DNA of 64,000 bases, taken from positions 33,334 to 97,333 of the forward strand of contig JAJIRX010001023.1 of NCBI GenBank assembly GCA_023853785.1. Direction: 5' to 3'. Shown here piece after piece: positions 12,200 to 25,490 of the stretch (position 1 is the stretch's first letter; each line of letters starts with the position of its first letter). The translations under genes were made by a program, and so were the position numbers. Below the pieces are notes generated by a model, which saw only the letters and a program-made list of their open reading frames with translations, was not told the DNA's origin and did no database searches. This DNA comes from Psilocybe azurescens (lineage: Eukaryota > Basidiomycota > Agaricomycetes > Agaricales > Agrocybaceae).

Positions 12200-15100
12200 T
12201 TACCGTGGGCTAGTGAGACGAGGACCTAGTGGTCTTCTTACACCTTGATTATTAGCTGCGGAGATGGGTGGCAGCGAAGCCGTCTGCAGAATCATTTGAC
12301 GCATTAAAGCCTCCATCGAATCGAACCGGCGTTCCACATTGGCTTGCATAATCGCCAGTCGCTCTTCGACGCGGTTCTCCAGCCTGCTCATACGCTCTTC
12401 GACCTTAGCGTCGATTGCTGCTAATCCAGCCGTCAATTTCTGCTCCATGCTCATGACGCGCTGCTGGAGAGTAGAAAGAATCTTCTCAGTGCTTGTATGC
12501 TTCCCCGCGACAGCGCTATCTTGTACTCTGACCAATGGATGATTGAGCTTGTGTCCCGGTGAAGGACCCTCCGGTGAACTTCTCAACCTTCGGGAGTCGC
12601 AGTCAATGCAGATGTACGTATCGCGTGCTATAATAAACCATTTTTGGTATGACATGATACTTCAGAAAAATAAGCGCTTACTGCAAACCACGCAAGCCCA
12701 GCAAGGTATTGATACTGGCTTATTGCAACAGGCACAGATCAGTTCCAAGGTTCCTTCTTCAACGTCTTGTTGATGTGAATTTTTGATTCTGGGAGGGTAC
12801 CAACAGATTCTATTGCGCGGAAGATTCCCTTCACACGGGTGATGACAGTCCGGGCAGATTCAACCACTTTAGCGAAATAGAAGTCGTGTAAAGTCTCTTC
12901 AACCTTGACCATATCGTGCGAGGCGTCGTGGGTAAAACCGCGCTTCGTTGGCGTCTTATCGATACATATTGAACAGAGTTCGATGTTGTCCGAGAGATCT
13001 TCTGAGATGCAGTGTATGCATAGATTACGGCTTTTGGTTATCCTTCTTTCACACCAATCACAGCCCCACGAGCTGAAGAAGAGTGATATCAATGAAGCAG
13101 TTAATCTGAGGTGAAATAACGTACGGGTGCCAAGGGAGCTTCTGGATCTCGAATTGAGACAGAGCATGATAGAAACGGGCTTCCGACGGATTCAGCTCTC
13201 GTCGAAGATATTGCAACTCTGCAGTTTCGGTAACATCCAGCGGATTTTGAGGCGTGAGGCCCATGCTGACTATCAACGACCGAGTGGTTAGTTCAACAAA
13301 TTGTTTTCGTTCCTTGAATCTAGCTTCTAAGAATTGTCGATACCATAGCTTTTCTCTTGCTTGATGAAGAGCAGCGTTGCATGCAAATTCCCATCTGGAT
13401 CTTGCCGGATCTTCCAAGAATTGGTCGGGAGTGTATCGATACCTAACAAGTGAAGGCGGTGTCCGTCTCAAGAAGATTGGCTTGTAATAAGGCTCGTCCG
13501 GGTTGTCTTTTTTCTCTTTTGTCGCTCCAGCTCATCGTTATGGTGTCTTTCCTCATATTATACGCGCCTGATCCTGACTTGGATAGACCAGAGTCATCGT
13601 TTATGGCAAAATGGAAGTTGTAGCCTAGATCTGTCTGGCTGACCTGTCCTTCGAACGCGAATGTGGAAGAGAAATCTTCACCCTTTCCCTTCAGCTTCTT
13701 ATGATCTCGTGTCATTCGGAAGGAAAGACGGAGGATATACGTGATAGATTCATGTCCTTCTGTACGAGAGCAGTGTCCCGTCCACGTGCCTTGGATTGGA
13801 TGGGCAGTCAGAGAAAGACGATCGGGTTCGAACTCGTAGTAGTTGGTGGAATGGAATGCATCCTGTATGCCGTATTTAAGGATCCTATCAACAGGAATGC
13901 TGGCGAGTTTTGACTTTATGATGTCTAATGATAAGGCCTCTTTGCCCAAGGAATCGGTCTCGCCGTCGTTAACCCAGGTACCGAAAGAGTTCTGGATAGG
14001 CGCCCGTTTGATGTCTCCATATGAAAGTTGGAACTGTAGTTACGTGAGACAGTGAGGCCTTATTGAGGCTACAAGTACTCACAATTCCAAAGGCAAAATT
14101 TCCGAGACGGCCGTGGACATCGAGACTCGTTTGTTTGAACACAGCTATGAGACACGTGACAGTTATTCGATAGCAGCGTAAAATTTTTGAAATTCTCTTT
14201 ACCTTCTAAGTTTTGAATACGATAGTCGATCAATAACAATATCGACACTATAGACTCGCTGTGGGCAGCCAACTCTTCGGTGTCTATGACATGCTTGCAC
14301 GCAATCATTATGACTTTCAAGTGGCGTCGCAATAGCAGATAAATAAGCGGGAAGACATACTAAGTAGTAAAGGTAAGCATCTCATATCTACTCCTCATGC
14401 GAACGTAGGAAGCTGGCACTCACACGTTCAATTCTGCCTTCTCCGGTGACGAGCGAGACTGTAGCAGGAGTATCCAACTCGAAGGCCACATCCTTTAGGT
14501 TATTGTTGATTCTCTCTTCTTCTGCGGTGGCATAGATTTCAGTTATCCTCGCCAAGTCTGAATCTTGCATGACTTTCGGGTTTGCTGAGCGAGTGGACCG
14601 CAGAAGGAGTTCGATCCTCCAGAAAGACTCATGAAAAAGATACTCGTCAACAGCCCGCCTATTCGAAGGAAGAACATGTTCCAAAGTTTGGAACATGGTT
14701 TGAACAAGCGAATAAATTTTGTTCTTATACATCGAAATGCTGGCTTGCCAACCTACGAGTGAACATGTTAGTCATCAAGGAAATAACGGTCTCAGTGCAG
14801 AACGAACCAACTGCCCAATAGGCTATCCAGTGCGGAAGGCTATCACACACTCTTCAATATCGCGCACGCATTAGATATGAAATGGGCTAACCTCCACCCG
14901 TTTGGCCGATCTTTGACAAAGGTATTAACCTCCTTCACACTAACGAACCCTGTTCCATCGTCGTCCACGGCTTCCAGGATGGGTTGAACGTAAGCTGCAT
15001 TAATATACGTCAAGGCCCATTTATCATCCTGTCTCTTGAACATGCTGGAAGACGATCTCAAGGCCGGACGAGTTGGTGACGCTATATTTGTTGCACGATC

Positions 15101-16678
15101 TATGGCTGGAGACGGTGGCTTGCGACGAGACTTTGCTCAGTTTATCGGTGTAGTAATCGTGAAGAGCTAACACGAAGTGTCGTGCTTTCACACTGCCTTT
15201 CCAGCTCTATCAAATCGGTAAATATTTCCAACTATCTGATATCTCTGACAAATGACTCACCATGTCTTTCCAGATTTTTTGAAGATCAGGGTCGATAATG
15301 TGATCGTGTGCACCAGCAGTCAGAGTCTGAATAACACGATCCGACTCAATTACAACCGTCTCCGCCATGTGCTTGCTCTGCATCTCCAACTTCCTTTCGA
15401 AAAGAACCATATTGCGTTTAAACATCTCGTCGATATTCTCTGCCATCTCCTTCAGAAGTCTTTTTCTGATTGAAGGTAGGTCACTCGCTCGCCTCGATGC
15501 ATCTCTCGCTGATATTCGAGAGGAGGATTCACCGCTTTTCAACACCAGTTCCTCCAGAACCTCGTCGTTATGAAGACAAGCTTTTACTCCACCGTGCTCT
15601 TCGATGAATTTTTGTAAATCCTTCTCTCGGGGAGTATCTAACCTGCGGAAAAGGGCCATGGTCTCTTGGATCTTGTCCTCGATAGACCGAAGGCGATCAT
15701 TCACTACATCCAGTTTGTCGTTGGCAACGTCGACTCCTAAAGACGTATGCATGGCGAATGCGAGCTCGACCTTTCTCCTATATTCTTCGAATCGAGTAAC
15801 ATACTCGGCTAATCGCGTCTCGTAAGCAGTGGCTTTGATAGTCCTGGCTACGGGTATGACGTGTGAGTTAATCGAGTTAGTTAAGATGTTTTAGACCCAC
15901 CCAAAACGCCTTTTTCACATACGCATCACAGTCTGATGAACAGGCCTTAACTTCTTTCGCGATGATAACCATCAGACTCTTCAGTCGCTCCGCTATGGAG
16001 ACTCCGTCGTGTCCTTGGACGTCCGAGTGGCGAAAATGTCGAAGCCTGGGGATCTGGTATTAGTGGTGAGTCCACTCCATTACACTTGAGTACTGACTCG
16101 AAGAAAACCGACATGAGATCTCGCATTTGAAACTTTATGGCGAGGACTTTTCGTTCGTTTTCTCTTCGCGCCACATCCATGGTGATGGCCAAGACAAAAG
16201 CCCCAACAGCAACTTCGCACAGTGAGTACGATGGATAGGTTCAACGGACACACACGTACCTCCAATAAAAGGGTGGATCTGGCCAAGACATTGTAGGCCC
16301 TTCACCGTAGCTTGGGCAGCTTCCGTAAAGGTGTTCATAGACTCCTCGATATTTTTGGACTCAGAGGTGTTCAAGCCTCGCGGCCGTGCAGCTATCAAGT
16401 CGGCGTTTGCTTCAAAAAGTTGTGGAACCACGCCCAGCGTGAATCTTCGGATGAGATGGAAGCGGCATCTATACTATCTGTTATAATTGGTGAATGGACA
16501 ACTTCAAGGCTGAAGAAATTGCCGATAACTTACCCTCCCTTCCGTTGCCTCTTTTATTCGTCAAAGGGACCGAAAGAGTCGACTTGTACGCTTCTTCATA
16601 TAATATCTCATGCTCATATCCAGGCTCAGAGGTGAAATTGCTCGGAGTGAGGTATATCGTCGAAGTCTGGGGAGACAT
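12200..16678 (-). CDS. EF-hand / ZZ-type zinc-finger multidomain protein with C-terminal coiled coil
   Basis: An intron-rich gene read on the minus strand from ATG at 16676-16678 to a stop near 12203. The N-terminal exon gives MSPQTSTIYLTP. The next exon follows a gtaagt..gatag intron and reads RRFTLGVVPQLFEANADLI, then QCLGQIHPFIG, the start typical of an uncharacterised Agaricomycete EF-hand family. Helical regions follow around 15200-15780 (e.g. LDTPREKDLQKFIEEHG). The EF-hand loop DDDGTGFVSVKE near 14930 has Asp at 1 and 3, Thr at 5 and Glu at 12. A beta-rich lipocalin-like part follows (GTWTGHC near 13790, FAFEGQVSQTDLGYNF near 13630). A ZZ-like finger has CDWCERR..CIHC..CSIC near 13000, and a second Cys pair set reads CACCNKP..CWACVVC / CIDC across an intron near 12665. 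The last exon is a heptad-like coiled coil (VEERMSRLENRVEERL). Near 12780 the frame must shift or splice to keep CACCNKP. Function is unknown; Ca2+- and Zn2+-binding are inferred. Confidence 0.75.
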
Positions 16679-18188
16679 GGCTGCTAGCGAAAGCGCGGAT
16701 ACAAGTAACGCCGATCTTGTAATTTAGACTGATGAACGATATAAGTATGTTCAATATTGGCTTCTGTGTCACGTTCACACTGATGTATATCAATCTGAGC
16801 TGAGTGCGACAAAAGCCACCGTCTCTGTATGAGAATGCCGTAAGTGAGTGGTTAGTGGGGAAATAGATCCCAGGATATTAAACATGATAATAAAGGCGAA
16901 ACTCATCTTCAGGAAGACTGGATAGTCGTGATCCGCTTGTTCGATATATTTAACATTCGTTCTGCCAGCGAGGAGACTGGCTACTTGATATTATAGGTAT
17001 GTGCTATCTGTGCCGTGAGATGTCCGAGCGAGAGAAAAGTTATAATTGGAATCACGACGTACGTTGGAACTTGGACGATAAAAGCCCCTTGGCAGGCGGC
17101 GCTGATTCGGGCGCTGATTTCACACTTCTACATCAGCTATCTTCCCTAGCAATGTGCGTTGTCGAAGAGATATGAGCGCGAAATCATTCTAATCTGAAAG
17201 AAAAGGAATAACAGCGTGGCTGCTTGTGAACAACACGGAAATTGGATTTGAAGTAGGTTTGAAAACAGGTCACACACCGTCGCCAGGTATTTGGACTAGC
17301 CGCTAGATCGTGACTTGCTCTTTAATCTTAACTAGCCAGGCAATTCTTATCCTCAAATGTACCTGTATTCTGCGCTCGTGAGATTAGAGAGAATTTCACC
17401 ATTGTACTGGGAATACAAAATCTCAGGCTTTCATGCCTTTAATCTTCTCAACCTTCACATCTGTGGATATATGATATCTGATGAAAATTGATGGAAAGAC
17501 AGTGGTGGATCAACTTGTTACTTGAGACACATTCTAAATGCGGGATGTACTAGTGGCCACTTGAGTGTTGTAGATCTCTACTAAGCGCTCATCTCCGCAC
17601 TGCCTTGGGCCTTCAATTTCAGGGGTGTTTCACACTACACTATTATCAGTAATTGACCGTGAATACGTGGCATATGACATCATGCATCCCACCAAGGACT
17701 GAGGTTCTCTGATAACCTGCCAGTCCGAGTTTGGTGTTGACGGATAATGTCAGTTTGTAGCCCTTCGCAGTATTGAATAGCGTGTTTTCACTGCTTACAA
17801 ATAGGTCCTATAGGTATTGTCTGAGCGAGCCATGAGGCCAGATACAATCATCATTCATGATACATAATGATGTTCTCTATGAATGTAAGTAAAGTGACCT
17901 TCCGGCAGTAAATGGTAGTAGATAACCACATTAATTTCAAACATTTTATGTCTGTAAAGTTTGATTAATTCTCACCTGAGTGTCGTCAAACAGATTTAAG
18001 TATGCGTCTACAACGAAAAGAACAAACTCTAAAAGTTTCAAGGAGTAGGAGCAATATGGGATGTCACCGATAGGGGCTCGGGGAATTGATCGACATTCCA
18101 CGGAGGTTAACCTTAAAATCCACATGTGGGAATTTGAACTAAAACGGCCGTGGCGACCAACAACATCTAGCTCTTTGCCTCTACTTCC
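16679..18188. other. Intergenic, no supported gene
   Basis: About 1.5 kb between two divergent genes: the EF-hand/ZZ gene to the left (minus) and the membrane-protein gene to the right (plus). No long frame, RNA gene or repeat was recognised. Both promoters presumably lie here. Confidence 0.5.
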
Positions 18189-19387
18189 ATGGCCATTGCA
18201 GCAGAACCTCCCTCAACACCTCCGGAGCTGGCCGATGCCTGCGACACGGCGACTGCGGACCCACCTCCACCATATCCGTCGAGAGAGCGACGGACGCGGA
18301 CATCCAGGAGGGGCATCACTCCCGGATACAAATCTCACAAAGCTCGTCTGGCGATGGACATTATCTTGCAGACGAGGCAGGGCTCCCGCCGCACACGGAC
18401 GAGGATGCTCTGCCAACGGAAACAACACCATTTCTAGGTTCACATTCACATCCGCGGTATGGACACCAGGGGGCTGCAACAGGGAGGCCACGTTCCCATT
18501 CGTATACAAGCACTATGTCGGCTGCGCCGTCGTTGGCTCACACTGTGCTTTCATTGTTCCAGGGGGATGAAGATGACACACCGTTGAGAGAAGTTGGTCA
18601 TGATCGTCAACCTCCGATAGAAAGTAGTGGGTCGTTAGTCTCATCTCAGAGACAAGGAACGGGGTTCCTCTCCGGAGCTGCATGGAAGCGATACTTCCGA
18701 CCGATATTCGTCAGATCGTACTACAGATCACTATTCCACTTGACTGTGGTTAATTTTCCCTATGGTTTGGTGGCATGGATCTACTTGTTTGTGTTCACAG
18801 TGGTACGTCGCATCCAGTACAAACTTGCCCAGCGAATCTACAGCTCAGATCCATTGAAAGACGGGAACAACGCTTCTGGTGGCGCTTCCTCTGGGAGCTG
18901 TTCTTTGTTTCTTCGATCTGCTTGGTGCTAGAGCATTCTCTCGAGGCGAACTTGCTCTCCAAACCAGGTTTCATGCTCCACTCATCCATACTCCACCTTA
19001 TCCGCCCCGGCCCATATTCACCCGATATCGAGAACCAACATCAGTTGAGGTCGAGATGGGACATACAAGACAAGGTCTTGTTCGCGAAAACTCTTTTTAT
19101 AAGAACACATATGCCATGGTACGTCGTCGTCGTCGTCGTCGTTGCAATTCAGGATTCACAACTCCGTCGTCCTGTAGTTTACGGACCCCACATCCTATCA
19201 AGCACTCTTTTATTTCCTTGTTATCAAACCTGCCATCACGCTGCTTATCTCCATTGCTATTATTGCCATTGGCATCCCGGCTATTATCCTCGTCCTTCCT
19301 GCACCCGCCATGTTGAGAGCAGTAAGAAAGGTCGGGATCTGGCAGGCGAATGTCGCTGTGGATGGTCTGTATGTTGCTGTCCGATGA
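18189..19387 (+). CDS. Conserved fungal multi-pass membrane protein
   Basis: Start ATG at 18189 (MAIAAEPPSTPPELADA). Exon 1 is 18189-18802, intron 58 nt; exon 2 is 18861-19118, intron 59 nt starting with a CGT repeat; exon 3 is 19178-19387, ending IWQANVAVDGLYVAVR. The first 130 residues are Pro/Ser-rich and cytosolic-looking. Then come AAWKRYFRPIFVRSYY, a hydrophobic stretch HLTVVNFPYGLVAWIYLFVF, a second stretch TLLVALPLGAVLCFFDLLGA, a loop with PPYPPRPIF, then YQALFYFLVIKPAITLLIS and a long IAIIAIGIPAIILVLPAPAM segment. This gives about four membrane segments, and the end resembles putative sensor-type membrane domains. One base appears to be missing near 18288 (gagagag run) to join PPPPYPSRE to DADIQEGHHS. 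The biochemical role is unknown. Confidence 0.75.
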
Positions 19388-19679
19388 TACTATTTATTGC
19401 TCTGTTTGTTTAATCTTGTAGATATACTATCAATTCATGGATTTTTTGCCTCCACACGCAGCGCTCGCCTCCATGGTCAACTTTCTCATCTTCCCACCCA
19501 CCTAGGTTTCGTCTCTCCAACGTCTGTCATATTTACAAGTTTCAATGCCACTCATGACCACATTACTTTATCGCGTGAATTGTCCAAGAATTGTCTACTC
19601 GACTCCGGATTATGGGTTTCTTCAATCTTGTTCTTGCAGTTTTTGTTCCGTACCTATCGTTGTCACTATGGATCAAATA

Positions 19680-20460
19680 GGAATCATCTTATCAAACAAA
19701 AATGCCAGAACTTGGGGTCGAGGCACAAGCCGATTGGCCTTTTCGTCCATTACGTCATGATTATAATACTCATTATCACCTCGTAGTCCGTATGCCGCAT
19801 GAATAGGCTCCCGCCTTAGATATATTTTGTTGATGGTCCCAACAAATTTCGCGTATTCGAGCACATGTTCCTCTATGTTCAGCTTCGCGGAGCGTTCAAA
19901 TATGATGGTGACATTCTCCAACGCTGCGCGTATGCTCGAAGACGAGGGATTCATTCGATTGATAATAAATTTCTAAAGGGTCCCATCTTATAATAAGTTC
20001 ATTTTGGCGAAGATTTCAAATATCTTCAAGCTTGGGAGGAAAGACGTCTTTTAAGCCGCGGAATATCGTCTGAGATTTCCCCCTCGCCGTTTTCATCCAT
20101 AAAAGATGACGAAAATCCATGACACAGCTGTAATTAACGAAGTTGGGATAGACACTCGAGGGAAACCCAAATAAATTAGGTCCAATTTCTTGATGCGTTA
20201 AGGTGGACTGACTTTCGAATATTTTCCGCATATCTGCATCTGTAAAGTTGAAAGCATCAATTGACAACTGCTCCAATCGTAATGAGCTCTGAAACAGAGA
20301 AGTAAAGGGGACGGGCGTCAAATGATCATTGAAGACATCGGCAGTGTTGTAGTATTTTGTTGATAAAAATGCGATCCACCACAGCTGAGGTGCGTTTATA
20401 AGGCTAAAGATCCCACCATTGCGAGTATCGAAGTCTGAAGAAAGTGCGATTGATCATCTT
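19680..20460 (-). pseudogene. F-box/LRR-like protein fragment
   Basis: Read on the minus strand, the segment LINAPQLWWIAFLST followed by SLRLEQLSIDAFNFTD and a STLTHQEI-like end resembles the leucine-rich part of mushroom F-box proteins. These select substrates for SCF ubiquitin ligases. A continuation ending near 19680 (VLEYAKFVGTINKIYLRRE) is in a different frame. No F-box start (LPxE/LPPE type) could be found upstream. A separate piece near 20801-21037 (LRSGLWILERDDHDNL-like) could belong to the same decayed gene. Short, frame-broken and without clear splice sites, so I call it a fragment. Moderate-low certainty on family. Confidence 0.35.
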
Positions 20461-21349
20461 TCGTCGATGATATTGTAAGCCTGGCGCTCCAGTCTTACCA
20501 CAGCCCTTTCTACATTATCTTATCTTCTAATTTACGTACACGTGACCGCGATCCCCAACCCATTCCTTCGACACCGACTTCTCTCTTACATTATGCACCG
20601 TACACACCTGTAGCCCATTCAGTCGTTCTATCAATATATAGTGGTCCTGTTATTCTCCACGTGTCTCTCAGTGAGCCTGGTGACGCCAGGCTTTCAGATA
20701 TAGCGAGTTCTATATTGCTAGTGTTGGTGATCTTGCTGATCAGCAGCAATTGAGTGGGTAGTATTGATTGGTACGTACCCTGGTTTCAGAGTTAGTTACA
20801 TTACAAAAGTCGCAACGATAATCGATTAGCGCCCGAGATTGAACAGTGATGGTCGCGGTTGCTCAAAAAGCCCGACGAAAAGTCCATTCGGTTGTCGGAG
20901 AAGAGAAGATAAATCTGCATAGCATTCAAATTATCATGATCATCCCGTTCCAATATCCAAAGGCCAGAGCGAACCTTGGTAAAAACTGGGACAATGTCTA
21001 GCACTACACCGTCTACAATTCTTCTACTCTTGCTCAACTTTCATGGTAGGTCAAGCCTCGCTGCCTACTATACACTCTTCTACCTTTTTCGTCTTGTAGA
21101 TAACAAATATATACCACGACATTCTCTCGTACTCCATTGTCATCTTCATCGGAATTGGTAGTATCCACTTCCATTCGAGTCGTTAAACATTTCAGACTTC
21201 AGTTCCAACTTCTTCCTTTCTGAGCGATAGTAACATGTCAATGTAATTTTTGTAAAATGATTTTCTTGTAATAAGGCAAATTATCATAATAAAGGCAAGG
21301 CAAAGACCCTGTGGGTGGTCTATTTCATTAAAGACGTTCTTATTATTTT
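20461..21349. other. Intergenic, no supported gene
   Basis: Contains only short frames. One minus-strand frame at 20801-21037 may be a relic of the neighbouring F-box-like fragment. AT-rich near 21240-21420. No RNA gene or repeat recognised. Confidence 0.4.
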
Positions 21350-23363
21350 TTAAGTAGATGTTTTAATCGCCATATAGCAAGCATCTACTTTCACCTTTCT
21401 TTTCGAAGTCGAATAAAAAAGTAAAATAAAACCACCTATCATGGTTGCTACCCCCATAAACCCTGAAAGGCAATTAGCTACATACTATACTGAAGTTCGA
21501 CACAAAAGCGATTCAATCAGACGTACCAACAAAAAGCTCAACACTCTTAAATCCAAATCCTCCGTAGGTCGCCTTTGCTTTTGTACCGGTATTGCGAAGG
21601 GAAGCCGCGATAATAGGCCCAATGATCGACGTCAACCCTTCTGCACTCATAAAGCATCCTAGAGCGATGTTCGTGATATGATTGTGGGTCCCTGCGTCAA
21701 ATATTATGAGTCAGAGACAAAGATTATAGATTACTTCGAGAATTAACCTCCTATCTCAGACGCAGCAACAGGCCATATCGTAGGAAACGCTCCTCCCTGC
21801 CAACAGTTAGTAGAGGCAAGAGTTGGAATCCAACTATGTTAAATACTGACAAAACCTCCAAAAACCATTGTTGCAAATGAAAATATCCATGCGAGGGAAG
21901 ACGCGAATCCCCAGAAAATAAACGATGCTAACGCACAACCGATCCCACTCGCCATGATAACATATGGGTAGGGATACGAATCCGAGAAACGGCCAAACAA
22001 GACGAAGAAGAGTGCTGCCGCTGCATTGAAAAGGGACAGTACGAGTAGCGGTGGTAGTTTTTCTGACGATAGCGACGAAGTGTACGTCGGTATAAACAAA
22101 CTGACTGGAAAGAACCCCAGCGCTTGGATGACGGTGATGCCAATCTGGACGCATGCATGTGTCAGGATTCGCAGGACGCTGGATAACGAAGCTAACATAC
22201 GACACCAAAGAGCACCGGACTCTTCAGCAGAGATAAATCACGGGGTCGCCAAGGCTGCCGAGGGAACTCGATGCTGGGCTTACAAGTAGGGACTCTTGGC
22301 TTGAGCCCCAGAATGGCAATCGCACAACATAGTCCGAATGTGAGCGCCCATATTCTGGTTTGGTATAAATGAAGTAACGCGTGTCAATTCATAAAGTCAA
22401 AAGTTTATACCCTCCACTGACCTCAAGGTCCAGCGGAAACCTACATATTCCAACAGATAACCCATCATAAATGGGAAAATAAACCCCCCAACTCCAGAGC
22501 CGCAGAAGATGATCCCTGTGGCTAGACCTCTCCTTGCAACAAACCATTCTGGAAGCCATATCATAACGGGCGAATACAAAAGGCCTGCGCTGAAACCAAA
22601 AACGAATCCCTGGAGGATAATTAAATGCCAGGTCTAATACGCCGGGACTTGGAGCTTAGCAGTTTGTCGTATGGTAACAGATAGGAGAAAACGAAATGCA
22701 GAACGCACCTTCGTCGCAAAGCTAGACAGGAATAGGGCGGCTACACAGACTACGAGCGAGATCCACATCACAGGTCTTGCATATTCTGGATATCTCTGGT
22801 ACACTAACATCGAGAGCCATGCCCTGAGCAAGCATTCAAAGAATATAATCGACAGTATACTTACGTATAATAGCCAGAATCAACTCGAAGTACTGTATTC
22901 CTAGGGACGCCGTGCCAATCGTGGATATAGCAGCCGATGAGGATCCATTGAATGGTGGATTCTTTGAGTAGAAATCTGAATATCAAACGATGATAAATGA
23001 TGGTAAGATATTCGCTGTATTGTCTCCAGGCACAAGTGAGGCGAGCGGATCCACCACTGAAATAAATACCTTGAAAAATCCCGTACGTGTTATTCCACCC
23101 CAGATCAACAGCTCAAAAGCAAAAGCCGAGGCACAAAACATCCATGCATTCCATCCCTGCAAAATCAAACGGGTTTGAATAAGAGATTGAACAACATACG
23201 CAACATGAAAGAGAAGAACAACCTCATCGACGGGCGGTAACGATGGATCTTCTCCAAATCCAGCGAACACTGGCACAGACGTGGACGCGGACGAGTCGCC
23301 GTGTCGACCTTCACGGAGCTCGATATTGCCAAGATTGAACTCACAGTCTGTCTGTGTATTCAT
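21350..23363 (-). CDS. MFS monocarboxylate-type transporter
   Basis: A multi-exon minus-strand gene, ATG at 23363 (MNTQTDCEFNLGNIELREG) to stop at 21350-21352 after GVATMIGGFILLFYST. It fits the fungal monocarboxylate-porter branch of the major facilitator superfamily, a 12-helix plasma-membrane symporter family. Visible hallmarks are a hydrophilic N-terminus with VDEG-type entry, GWNAWMFCASAFAFELLIWG, GTASLGIQYFELILA, LLYSPVMIWLPEWFVARRG (the conserved loop after TM4), GSGVGGFIFPFMMGYLLEYV, LGFFPVSLFIPTYTSSL, FFVLFGRFSDSYPY and FMSAEGLTSIIGPIIAA. Short introns separate about nine exons. This is the intact member of a duplicated pair whose other copy at 46985-47985 is broken. Substrate cannot be told from sequence. 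Confidence 0.85.
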
Positions 23364-24000
23364 ACTGAAATAACGGGGAAGGGAATACTTCGTGGCAAAC
23401 GAATGAATGTAAGGTTACAAAACTAAGTAGACTATATACGGAAATGGGCCGAATATTACTGGGGCCGATTACCAGCTAGCGAGTAAAATCCAACAATTCA
23501 CCCTCTCACTAGGCCGTCTATGAACATGAACCGATTTCTTCGTCACCGTCGTCGGGTGTCGGTTAATGTCCTCCAGCGCGAACTCCATTATCAGACGAGG
23601 AGAATGTCGATCAGCTCGAGAGTCAAGGTTGATAACCGTCAAATGGGTCTCGCAGTTGCGCTGATAATAACTAACTAGTCTTATCATACCTTTCCCAACG
23701 ACATCGGTTACCAATCGATGTACCGCATGCACCAAAACTCTCCCCAACTCCAGTATTCCCTATGTAGCTCCCTATGTATGCACAACGTGCCTCAGAAATT
23801 CGGGAACGAGGTGACACTGGAAAGGGAGTAAATGAGTCAGAAAGTCAGAACCGACTTACTTGGCTCCGACTGTACATAGGCATTTGTCCTTTTTTTTTGT
23901 CATCGCTGATGATAAATTATCACCTCATCGTTCTCATCACACGCTCGAGTATACTTTTAAGCGGAAAGAACCAATGCACAGCGGACAACACGGCCGAACC
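23364..24000. other. MFS upstream region, duplicated elsewhere in the window
   Basis: Promoter side of the MFS gene. The stretch from about 23480 to 23755, read on the minus strand, matches 46968-47190 on the plus strand closely (shared gggaatactgg, gatgtcgttgggaaagg, ttcgcgctggagga). So the duplication includes the MFS 5' flank. No separate gene supported. Confidence 0.55.
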
Positions 24001-24479
24001 CAACAGAGCACGTTCATGAGATAAACCAAGTTGGGGATCATATGCCACTCACTATTACTCACACCAATACGTGGACATGAAACGGCAAGAGCCATCTTTA
24101 AGAGCCTCTGGTGTAGACCACTCAACTTGAGTTCCAATGGTCGGCGCCGAATCCGATTTCCCCCCATATGTGTGCTTAAAATAAGTCCAAGGTGGAGAAC
24201 TACAGTCATTGTTTATTTCATCTTCCGTCCCTTCTAAGTTCTGCCTCTTTCCTAAATTTGGAATGCAACACAACGGTTCGAGCTCAAGTTGGCGCACCTC
24301 ACCTGCCCTACATAGCCCAAGATTGAAGAACCAACAGAGCATACAAGAAGTTCCGCGGGTAGGACATGTAGAAGTAGATATGTAGATTGACAAGAAAAAC
24401 ACGCAATAAAAGAGAAAATGTGAAATCTCCAAAACCCGTCACTCAAACCGAAACTCACACTCGAGGTTCGACCCCAACT
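24001..24479 (-). repeat. Duplicated COG3 3' flank
   Basis: The reverse complement matches sequence downstream of COG3 at about 46440-46700. Anchors include cggattcggcgccgacc, gctcttaaagatg and agtgagtggtatg. Several small frames on both strands are not convincing as genes. This flank links the decayed COG3 copy to the MFS gene in the left copy of the inverted segmental duplication. Confidence 0.6.
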
Positions 24480-25490
24480 CATCCAGACTCCGCACACAGA
24501 TTCCTTTGCCGGTACTACTGATGTGTCGGTTCGCTGATGTCGATGCTGCTGGATTGGGATGAGTTTGGTTGGTATAAAAGAGATGAGCGTGCAGATTGCG
24601 CGAGCGGAGGTCATCGTATAGGAGGTCACATGTTGTTTTGAGGTATTGGCTAGAAAAGAGGAGCAGTAGGAAAGCGAGTATGTGGTGGGGAGTGAGGGAG
24701 GAAAACGAGGGAGGGAGGGAAGAAGGGAAGCGGTCATCCATCAATCCATCAGTATATATGCGCAAAAACCTCCGAAAAAAAGCACTCACTACAGCACCCT
24801 CCCCCGTCAAAGAGAACTTTACCGAATCACTCTCCCCGGGATCAAGACCCCTAATCTCCTAATCTCTTCCATGACGCGCGGGACGAGGAGCGCCTTGCGC
24901 GTGGCGAGGTACACGGCGTGGCATTCCGCGAGAAGGGCGGCGAGCTCGTCGGGCTACGCCTGCGCGCGCCGCTCGAGCTTGCCAGGCAGCGGGCGACGCG
25001 TGTGGATATGGATTTGAGGCGCGTGTGAGCAAGTGGTGTTATGCTGTTGGTGAGAGGTCCTGCGGGGTATGGGATGGGTTGGGTTGGTTAGGATGGAATA
25101 GATGAGGAGTCGGGTGCTGTTATGCACTTCTGGAAACGCAGCAAATACACCTTCGCCTCTCCACGCCCACGTCATCCCTTCCACCTCCTGGTCGACGAGA
25201 TATACTTATGTGGGAGACCAGGAGATCGCACATGGAGAGATGCGAAGCGGGCTGCGCGGCATGCGAGCGGTCGCTATGTTGACAGATGCGTACTCATAAT
25301 CTAGACATATAAGCAAAAGTGACGGTGCCCGTCGTCGTCCAGTAGTCAGTCGGTCGAGAGCAGTAGCGTAAGTAAACCGTTGCACATCTTCAGTGGCGAT
25401 CGAAGCTTCCGCTTTCGGATTGATGGGCCTTGTGATTATTTGGGGAGAGCGTCCATATCAATTTGCGGAGTCCGCCGAAAACTTGCACAC
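24480..25490 (-). pseudogene. Decayed duplicate of COG3 (left copy)
   Basis: On the minus strand this region collinearly resembles the COG3 gene at 42046-46322, with large internal deletions. It keeps COG3 5' flank/5' UTR sequence (about 25300-25490; tggacgacgac, ccatcaatccgaaagcg). It jumps to the exon around 43056 (tgtgcgatctcctg), then to 43425 (aggtgtatttgctgcgtttcc), then runs through the 43620-44080 exons (atatccacacgcgtcgcc, gcgctcctcgtcccgcgc) and ends with the 3' terminus (gcggagtctggatgag). The start codon region and most of the Sec34 core are missing, and frames are broken. It cannot encode a working COG3. Confidence 0.8.
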
